Below, in pieces: positions 58,434 through 64,000 of a stretch of DNA of 64,000 bases. The stretch covers positions 2,480,001 to 2,544,000 of the forward strand of contig NZ_CP109013.1 in assembly GCF_036226745.1 (NCBI RefSeq), given 5' to 3'. The DNA is from Streptomyces sp. NBC_00683. GTDB lineage: Bacteria; Actinomycetota; Actinomycetes; Streptomycetales; Streptomycetaceae. The position numbers and the translations under genes were made by a program. A model generated the notes under the pieces. The model did no database searches. It had not been told where the DNA came from and was given only the letters and a program-made list of their open reading frames with translations. How positions within the stretch are numbered: position 1 is the first letter of the stretch; the number at the start of each line of letters is the position of its first letter.

Positions 58434-59683
58434 GCGTGCGCCTCCGCTGTCGCTTTCGCCGAGAGTTCCCTGGCCCGGGAACGGGCCCAGGTCTCCGCCT
58501 CGAGGACGTCCGCGACGTCGAGTGAAGTTCCCGTGGCAGGGGTGCCGTGTTCGGCGACCACTGCGGTGACCGTATCCATGATGCCGTTGAAGGGCAGCCG
58601 TCCTGCCAGGAATGCGTCCACGCACTCCTCGTTGGCGGCGTTGAACACCGCCGGGGCGGTGCCGCCCAGGGCGCCGACGTGGCGGGCGAGCCCGACGGAC
58701 GGGAACGCCTCGGTGTCCAGCGGGAAGAACTCCCAGCTGGAGGCCCTCGTCCAGTCGAAGGCGGGGGCCGCGTCCGGGATCCGCTCGGGCCAGCCGAGCC
58801 CGATGGCGATCGGGCCCCGCATGTCGGGCGGGGTCGCCTGCGCGAGGGTGGAGCCGTCGGTGAACTCCACCATCGAGTGAACGTACGACTGGGGGTGGAC
58901 CACGACCTCGATCCGGTCGAACGGAATGTCGTAGAGGAGATGCGCCTCGATGACTTCCAGGCCCTTGTTGACCAGCGTCGCCGAGTTGACCGTGATGACC
59001 GGGCCCATGGCCCAGGTCGGGTGCGCGAGGGCCTGCTCGCGGGTGACACCGGCGAGCTCGCTCCTCGTGCGTCCGCGGAACGGTCCGCCGGAGGCGGTCA
59101 CGACGAGCTTGCGCACGTCGGCGCGCTTTCCGGCGGCGAGCGCCTGGAAGAGCGCGGCGTGCTCGGAGTCGACCGGGATGATCTGGCCGGGAGCCGCGAG
59201 GGCCTTCACGAGCGGGCCGCCGACGATCAGCGACTCCTTGTTGGCGAGGGCGAGCGTGCGCCCGGCCTTCAGCGCGGCGAGCGTGGGGGCCAGGCCGATG
59301 GAGCCGGTGATCCCGTTCAGCACGGTGTGGCAGTCGCTCGCGGCGAGCTCGGCCGCGGCCCCGGGCCCGGCCAGGATCTCGGGGAGCGGCTCGCCCGCCC
59401 CGTAACTCGCGCGCAGGGCCTCGCGCAGCGCGGGCACCTTGTCCTCGGCGGCGACCGCGACCGTACGCACCCGCAGCTGCCGCGCCTGCTCGGCGAGGAG
59501 CTCGACCCGGCCGCCCGCGGCGGACAGCGCCGTGACACGGAAGCGGTCGGGGTTGCGCAGCACGAGGTCGATGGCCTGCGTGCCGATGGACCCGGTGGAG
59601 CCGAGGATCACGAGATCCCGGCGGCCGTCCGCGGCGTCGAATACGAGATGCGGATCGGCGAGGGGTACGGGGCTGTCGCTCAT
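58430..59683 (-). CDS. dxr: 1-deoxy-D-xylulose 5-phosphate reductoisomerase
   Basis: Dxr converts DXP to MEP with NADPH, the second step of the MEP pathway and the target of fosmidomycin. The 417-residue protein has the NADPH motif [10 protein letters not shown] (28-37), [21 protein letters not shown] and TASGGPFRG active-site segments. The ATG at 59683 is used; ATG 59692 is nine bases further upstream. Both have poor ribosome sites. Confidence 0.96.
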   Translation of the reverse strand: MSDSPVPLADPHLVFDAADGRRDLVILGSTGSIGTQAIDLVLRNPDRFRVTALSAAGGRVELLAEQARQLRVRTVAVAAEDKVPALREALRASYGAGEPLPEILAGPGAAAELAASDCHTVLNGITGSIGLAPTLAALKAGRTLALANKESLIVGGPLVKALAAPGQIIPVDSEHAALFQALAAGKRADVRKLVVTASGGPFRGRTRSELAGVTREQALAHPTWAMGPVITVNSATLVNKGLEVIEAHLLYDIPFDRIEVVVHPQSYVHSMVEFTDGSTLAQATPPDMRGPIAIGLGWPERIPDAAPAFDWTRASSWEFFPLDTEAFPSVGLARHVGALGGTAPAVFNAANEECVDAFLAGRLPFNGIMDTVTAVVAEHGTPATGTSLDVADVLEAETWARSRARELSAKATAEAHA

Positions 59684-59744
59684 GCCCCCCATTGTTGCCG
59701 CATCCGCTGTGCGCGCGGACAGTGCGTCCCCGTCGGCGCGTGAC

Positions 59745-60497
59745 TCAGGCCTGCCCGGCACGGAATTTCTTCCACTGGGCGGCCATGATGTCCTGCGGAA
59801 CCCCGCCGATGTCCTTGGTGGTGAGGATCTCCCCGCGGAAGGCGAGCGTGGTGGAGCCGACCCGTACGACGGTGAGGTACTCGTACAGCTTCACCTTGTC
59901 CTTCACGTCGAGGATGGTGAAGCGGTACGCACTCGCCTCGTCGGCCTCGCCCGCGAAGGCGGGCAGCCCGGTGGGTTCAACCTTCACGTACCTGGCCCGC
60001 GCGATGGCCCGCTCCTCCATCAGGCCCCCGGCACATTCCCGGCCGGCCGTGCGGAGGGACCGCATGACCTTCGCGGCTTCGCCGTTACCGTACGAGCGAA
60101 GGGTCACGTCGACCATGACGCCGAGCATGTCCTCGTGGACGTCGACCCTGCGCTGCACCTGGGCGGCCGGGTCGTAGTCGCTGACGTCACCGGCGAGGCT
60201 GACGAGCGGCTGGCAGACGGCCGGGGTGGCGGTGTAGCCGTCGCCGAGAGGCCCGTCGAGGGCGTACTCGTTGGCGGTGTAGGCGCCCGCCTTCTCCCCG
60301 TCGGTGAGGGCGACCGCCTCGAGCTGCGCCTCGGTGAGCGCGGCGGCCGGGGCCGCGGAGCGCGAGGGTGCGGGGCTCTTCCCGGCCTTGTCGTCACCGC
60401 CGTCGCCGCATCCGGTGACGCCGAGGAGCGTCACCACCGCGCATCCCACGGCTGCGGCACTCCGCCATCCGGCCCGCCCGTTTCCCGCCCCGAACAT
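59745..60497 (-). CDS. Lipoprotein of unknown function
   Basis: A 250-residue secreted lipoprotein. A signal sequence ends in the lipobox LGVTGC (C30). The mature protein has a Ser/Pro/Ala linker and a beta-rich domain (TVVRVGSTTLAFRGEILTT). The start is ATG 60497 with GGGGCAGGG upstream. It follows a 61-base gap after dxr. Confidence 0.8.
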   Translation of the reverse strand: MFGAGNGRAGWRSAAAVGCAVVTLLGVTGCGDGGDDKAGKSPAPSRSAAPAAALTEAQLEAVALTDGEKAGAYTANEYALDGPLGDGYTATPAVCQPLVSLAGDVSDYDPAAQVQRRVDVHEDMLGVMVDVTLRSYGNGEAAKVMRSLRTAGRECAGGLMEERAIARARYVKVEPTGLPAFAGEADEASAYRFTILDVKDKVKLYEYLTVVRVGSTTLAFRGEILTTKDIGGVPQDIMAAQWKKFRAGQA

Positions 60498-60575
60498 CCC
60501 TGCCCCACTCTCCCGTTGGCGGTGACGATCATGTCTCCGACCGCCGCCGAGGCTCGATTGTGCTGCATACGGGGG

Positions 60576-61070
60576 TCAGATTCGCGTATCGATGCCGAAC
60601 TTCTTCCTCAGCAGCGCCATGTCCCGGACGTCACGGTCGGCCGGTTCGTACCCCTGGTGGAACAGCACCTGCTGCTCCGCGGAGATGCAGCGCACGGTGG
60701 TCGTGCCGATGGTGCCGGTGACGAAGCAGGAAGCGGGGTAGCGAAAGGGCTCGGCCGGATCGAGCGAGGACTGCACCGCGGAGCCGTCGGCGGCGAACTC
60801 CAGCGGATGCAGGTCGATCTCGAGCCCGGAGGGGTGGCTGAGGACGAAGCGTGCGGGCCGCCAGTCGAGTGTCTCGGCGTAGCCGGCCGAGGTCAGGGCC
60901 GCGACGACGGCGGGCTCCTGCTCCAGGACGTGCAGGAGGTCGAGGTCCCGGTGCTCGCGGGTCTCCTCGCCGAGCAGGGCGTCGATGCCCCAGCCTCCCG
61001 CGATCACCACGTCGGCCCCGGCCCGTCGGAGCAGGGACAGGGTGGACAGAACATCGCTCCGGGACATCAT
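60576..61070 (-). CDS. Nucleotidyltransferase-fold protein
   Basis: A 164-residue protein of the aminoglycoside-2''-adenylyltransferase-like fold. The motif VIAGGWGIDALLGEETREHRDLDL contains the GG-W-x-D and second-Asp pattern of this family. The rest (GLEIDLHPLEF and ISAEQQVLFHQGYE) fits. Whether it modifies an antibiotic, RNA or another substrate is unknown. The start is ATG 61070; an adjacent ATG at 61067 is equally possible. Confidence 0.8.
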   Translation of the reverse strand: MMSRSDVLSTLSLLRRAGADVVIAGGWGIDALLGEETREHRDLDLLHVLEQEPAVVAALTSAGYAETLDWRPARFVLSHPSGLEIDLHPLEFAADGSAVQSSLDPAEPFRYPASCFVTGTIGTTTVRCISAEQQVLFHQGYEPADRDVRDMALLRKKFGIDTRI

Positions 61071-61117
61071 GCGGGCAGGGTAGGTGCCGCCGCCGCGCGT
61101 GCGCACGGCCTTTTCGG

Positions 61118-62362
61118 TCAGCCGGCGCCGTCTGCCGCGAACTCCGCGAACACCTCGTGGAATTCGGGGAACGTCTTGCGTACACAGCCGGGGTCGTCGT
61201 AACTCATCCCGGGCGCGCGCAGCCCCGCGACCGCGAACGACATCACGATCCGGTGGTCGCCGTGGGTGGCGATCTCCGTGGCACGGGGGGTGCCGGGGTG
61301 GATCTCGATCCAGTCGTGTCCGGTGTGCACGGTGATCCCCATCCGCCGCAGGTTCGCCGCGCACGCCTCCAGCCGGTCGCACTCCTTCACCCGGGTGTTG
61401 GCGACGTCCTCGATCCGTACGGGCGACGAGGCGAACGGCGCGATCGCGGCCAGGGTGGGCATCGTGTCGGAGATGTCGCGCATGTTGACGGTGAGACCGC
61501 GCAGGGTGCCGGTGGACCGGACCGTCGTCGCGTCGGCCGTGGTCCGCACCTCGGCGCCCATGCGGCGCAGGACGTCGGTGAAGCGCAGGTCGCCCTGGAG
61601 CGCTTCCGTCCCGAGACCGGGAACGGTGACCTCACGGCCGGTGAGAGCCGCGGCCGCGAAGAAGTAGCTCGCGGTGGACGCGTCGGGCTCGACGGCGTAC
61701 GTGGTGGCGCGGTAGCCGCTCGGGGGGACGCTGAACGTGTTCCCCTCCCGGGCGACCTCGACGCCGAAGCTGCGCATCATCGAGAGGGTGATCTCGATGT
61801 ACGGCGCCGACACGAGCTCCGTGACGTCGATCCGCAGCCCTTCGGCGGTGAGCGGTCCGAGCATGAGCAGGGCGGTGAGGTACTGGGACGACTCCCCCGC
61901 GTCCAGCGTCAGTTCACCGCCCTTGACCCCCGACGCCTCGATGCGGAGCGGGTGGTGGCCCTCCGCGCCCTCGTGGCGCAGGTCGACGCCGAGGGCGCGC
62001 AGGGCCTCGGTGAGCGGGGCGAGGGGGCGCCGGCGCATCTGCGCGGAGGCGTCGAAGCGGTAGGTGCCGGAGGCCGCGGCGGCGGCCAGCGTCGGCAGGA
62101 AGCGTGCGGTGGTTGCCCCGTCGCGGCAGTGGACCTCTGCCTCGGTGACGGCGGGACCGGAGGGGCGGCCCTCGATGCGCCAGCGGTCCGGCTCGCGCGT
62201 CACCCCGTATCCGAGGCGGGTCAGCCCCTCGGTGAACCCTTCGGTGTCGTCCGAGCGCAGGGGCCTCAGGAGGGTGGTGGTGCCGTCCGCCGCGGCGGCC
62301 AGGAACAGGGCGCGGGCGGTGACGGACTTGGAGCCGGGGATGTGGATGACGGTCACGGGCAC
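61118..62362 (-). CDS. aroA: EPSP synthase (3-phosphoshikimate 1-carboxyvinyltransferase)
   Basis: AroA makes EPSP from shikimate-3-phosphate and PEP in aromatic amino-acid synthesis. The 414-residue protein has PGSKS (9-13), MRRRPLAPL, AGESSQYLTALLM, VKECDRL, and GDHRIVMSFAV. The PEP loop reads CRDGATTARFLP (79-90), where E. coli has LGNAGTAMRPL; A83 aligns with E. coli G96. It stands alone, with no other shikimate gene nearby, so it may be a second copy. Confidence 0.92.
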   Translation of the reverse strand: MPVTVIHIPGSKSVTARALFLAAAADGTTTLLRPLRSDDTEGFTEGLTRLGYGVTREPDRWRIEGRPSGPAVTEAEVHCRDGATTARFLPTLAAAAASGTYRFDASAQMRRRPLAPLTEALRALGVDLRHEGAEGHHPLRIEASGVKGGELTLDAGESSQYLTALLMLGPLTAEGLRIDVTELVSAPYIEITLSMMRSFGVEVAREGNTFSVPPSGYRATTYAVEPDASTASYFFAAAALTGREVTVPGLGTEALQGDLRFTDVLRRMGAEVRTTADATTVRSTGTLRGLTVNMRDISDTMPTLAAIAPFASSPVRIEDVANTRVKECDRLEACAANLRRMGITVHTGHDWIEIHPGTPRATEIATHGDHRIVMSFAVAGLRAPGMSYDDPGCVRKTFPEFHEVFAEFAADGAG

Positions 62363-62386
62363 CCATCCTGCCGTGCGGCGGGCGCA

Positions 62387-62425
62387 CCCGCGGGGCGCGT
62401 CCAGGCAGTGGACGCGCCCCGCGGG
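62387..62425 (-). terminator. Terminator after the acyl-CoA dehydrogenase
   Basis: CCCGCGGGGCGCGTCC (62387-62402) and its perfect complement (62410-62425), 16-bp arms, 12 bases after the stop codon on the minus strand. Confidence 0.82.
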
Positions 62426-62437
62426 GATGATGCCGGT

Positions 62438-64000
62438 TCAGCGGATGGGGCGGTGGACGTTCTCCCCGGTGGCCGGGCCGGGGGTGGCGTCGGCGATCCA
62501 GGGGCCGTCGCCGCTGGGGTCGATGACGCCCTCCTCCAGCCAGGTGTACGTACCGGACAGGACTCCGTCGACCACACGCCGGTCGATGTCGTCGGTGTTG
62601 GACCACAGCCGGGTGAAGAGTTCCTCGACCCGGATGCGGGACTGCCGGCAGAAGACGTCGGCGAGCTGGTAGGCCTCGCGGCCGTGGTCGCCGTTGACGC
62701 GCAGGTGTTCGGCACGGACGCAGGCGGCGCTCATGGCGAAGAGTTCGGCGCCGATGTCGACGATCCGGCCGAGGAAGCCCTGCTTGGTCTCCATGCGGCC
62801 CTGCCAGCGGGACATCGCGTAGAAGGTGGAGCGGGCGAGCTTGCGGGCGGAGCGTTCGACGTACCGGAGGTGGGCGGAGAGGTCCGGGTGCCCCGGGACC
62901 TTGAACTCGCTGTACGCGCTGGGGAGCTGCCCCGGCCCGCTGACGAGCTTCGGCAGCCACCGTGCGTAGAACCCCGCCGCGTTGGCGCCCGCCTTCGCCT
63001 TGGCCGAGAGGGGCTTGTCGGGGTCGATGATGTCGCCGGCGACCTTGAGGTGGGCGTCGACGGCCTCGCGGGCGATCAGCAGGTGCATGATCTCCGTGGA
63101 GCCCTCGAAGATCCGGTTGATCCTCATGTCGCGGAGCATCTGCTCGGCGGGGACGGCGCGTTCGCCGCGGGCCGCGAGCGAATCGGCGGTCTCGAAGCCG
63201 CGCCCGCCGCGGATCTGGACCAGTTCGTCGGAGATCAGCCAGCCCATCTCGGAGCCGTACAGCTTGGCCAGTGCGGCTTCGATCCGGATGTCGTTGCGGT
63301 TCTCGTCGGCCATCTGCGAGGAGAGGTCGACGACCGCCTCCAGCGCGAACGTGGTGGCGGCGATGAAGGAGATCTTCGCGCCGACCGCTTCGTGCCGGGC
63401 GACCGGCCGGCCCCACTGCTCGCGCACGGCCGTCCATTCGCGGGCGATCTTCAGCGACCACTTCCCGACGCCCACGCACATGGCGGGCAGCGAGAGGCGT
63501 CCGGTGTTGAGCGTGGTCAGGGCGATCTTGAGCCCCGCGCCCTCGGGGCCGATCCGGTTGGCGGCGGGCACGCGGACCCGGTGGAAGCGGGTCACCCCGT
63601 TCTCGATGCCACGCAGGCCCATGAAGGCGTTGCGGTGCTCGACGGTGATGCCCTCGGAGTCCGCCTCGACGACGAAGGCCGTGATGCCGCCCTTGTGGCC
63701 CTCGGACTCCGGGACGCGGGCCATCACGACGAGCAGGTCGGCGACGACGCCGTTGGTCGTCCAGAGCTTCACGCCGTCCAGGACGTAGTCGTCGCCGTCG
63801 GGAACGGCCGAGGTCGCGAGCCTCGCCGGGTCGGAGCCCACGTCGGGTTCGGTGAGGAGGAACGCGGAGATGTCCGTACTGGCCAGGCGGGGCAGGAAGG
63901 CGTCCTTCTGCTCCTGGGTGCCGAACATCTTCAGCGGCTGCGGTACGCCGATGGACTGGTGGGCGGAGAGCAGCGCGCCGAGCGAGGGGCTGGCGGAACC
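62438..64000 (-). CDS. Acyl-CoA dehydrogenase, N-terminus beyond window
   Basis: The frame is open to the right edge, so the gene begins outside the window. At least 520 residues are present, more than the usual 380-400 of a short- or medium-chain dehydrogenase. The body contains FLLTEPDVGSD (FAD-binding), LWTTNG, and IQIRGGRGFE-like VQIRGGRGFE, and ends with a long C-terminal extension typical of larger actinobacterial acyl-CoA dehydrogenases. It would oxidise an acyl-CoA to the trans-2-enoyl-CoA. The substrate is unknown. Confidence 0.92.
   Translation of the reverse strand, partial: GSASPSLGALLSAHQSIGVPQPLKMFGTQEQKDAFLPRLASTDISAFLLTEPDVGSDPARLATSAVPDGDDYVLDGVKLWTTNGVVADLLVVMARVPESEGHKGGITAFVVEADSEGITVEHRNAFMGLRGIENGVTRFHRVRVPAANRIGPEGAGLKIALTTLNTGRLSLPAMCVGVGKWSLKIAREWTAVREQWGRPVARHEAVGAKISFIAATTFALEAVVDLSSQMADENRNDIRIEAALAKLYGSEMGWLISDELVQIRGGRGFETADSLAARGERAVPAEQMLRDMRINRIFEGSTEIMHLLIAREAVDAHLKVAGDIIDPDKPLSAKAKAGANAAGFYARWLPKLVSGPGQLPSAYSEFKVPGHPDLSAHLRYVERSARKLARSTFYAMSRWQGRMETKQGFLGRIVDIGAELFAMSAACVRAEHLRVNGDHGREAYQLADVFCRQSRIRVEELFTRLWSNTDDIDRRVVDGVLSGTYTWLEEGVIDPSGDGPWIADATPGPATGENVHRPIR

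Overview
The window is chromosomal DNA from a Streptomyces-type actinomycete. GC content is very high, GTG and TTG starts are common, start and stop codons often overlap (ATGA, GTGA, TTGA), and leaders are proline/alanine/glycine rich. From memory (no search was possible), the gene order matches the core-chromosome segment of Streptomyces coelicolor that runs from RNase J through pnp, the ESX locus and the nusA-infB region to dxr. No tRNA, rRNA, CRISPR array, insertion sequence or prophage was seen.

Layout. (1) 1-9018: a housekeeping block on the minus strand holds RNase J (cut by the left edge), dapA, thyX, dapB, an M16 peptidase, pnp and rpsO. Two small membrane proteins lie on the plus strand. 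(2) 9196-27319: a type VII (ESX) secretion locus. It has eccD, eccC, eccB and eccE, three mycosins, one WXG100 pair (esxB-esxA), a large WXG-containing candidate substrate, several helper proteins and a decayed gene. Two mycosins are tandem duplicates, with a remnant of the neighbouring gene's 3' end beside one copy. The part from about 15.0 to 20.0 kb is visibly less GC-rich. (3) 27404-30956: an orphan DUF397 protein and a 993-aa ParA/MinD-like ATPase with long disordered arms. (4) 31154-37102: a five-gene oligopeptide ABC transporter whose binding protein has a C-terminal membrane anchor instead of a lipobox. (5) 37123-43985: xdhC, ribF and a 1190-aa fusion of a degenerate trypsin-like domain to a STAND-type NTPase, then truB. 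(6) 43982-50150: the rimP-nusA-ylxR-infB-DUF503-rbfA-truB translation and transcription-factor operon. (7) 50323-52308: a lipoprotein, a DUF4439 ferritin-like protein and a kinase-fold protein lacking catalytic aspartates. (8) 52379-64000: proS, two GNAT proteins, ispG, a site-2 protease, dxr, a lipoprotein, a nucleotidyltransferase-fold protein, an EPSP synthase family protein and an acyl-CoA dehydrogenase cut by the right edge.

How the genes work together. DapA and DapB make diaminopimelate/lysine precursors. PNPase, RNase J and S15 belong to RNA decay and ribosome biology. Most of the ESX genes read as one long minus-strand operon (eccB, mycosin, two helper genes, mycosin, esxB, esxA, mycosin), with eccE diverging from eccB and eccC diverging from eccD. 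IspG and Dxr are two steps of the MEP isoprenoid pathway and flank the RseP-like protease, which overlaps dxr by four bases.

The most notable signals are the duplicated mycosins, the large WXG protein with its secretion-like C-terminal tail, the protease-STAND fusion placed between truB and ribF with two substituted catalytic signatures, the kinase-fold protein lacking catalytic residues, and an EPSP synthase with alanine at the position of the E. coli glycine linked to glyphosate binding. All functional calls rest on reading the sequence; none was checked by a database search.
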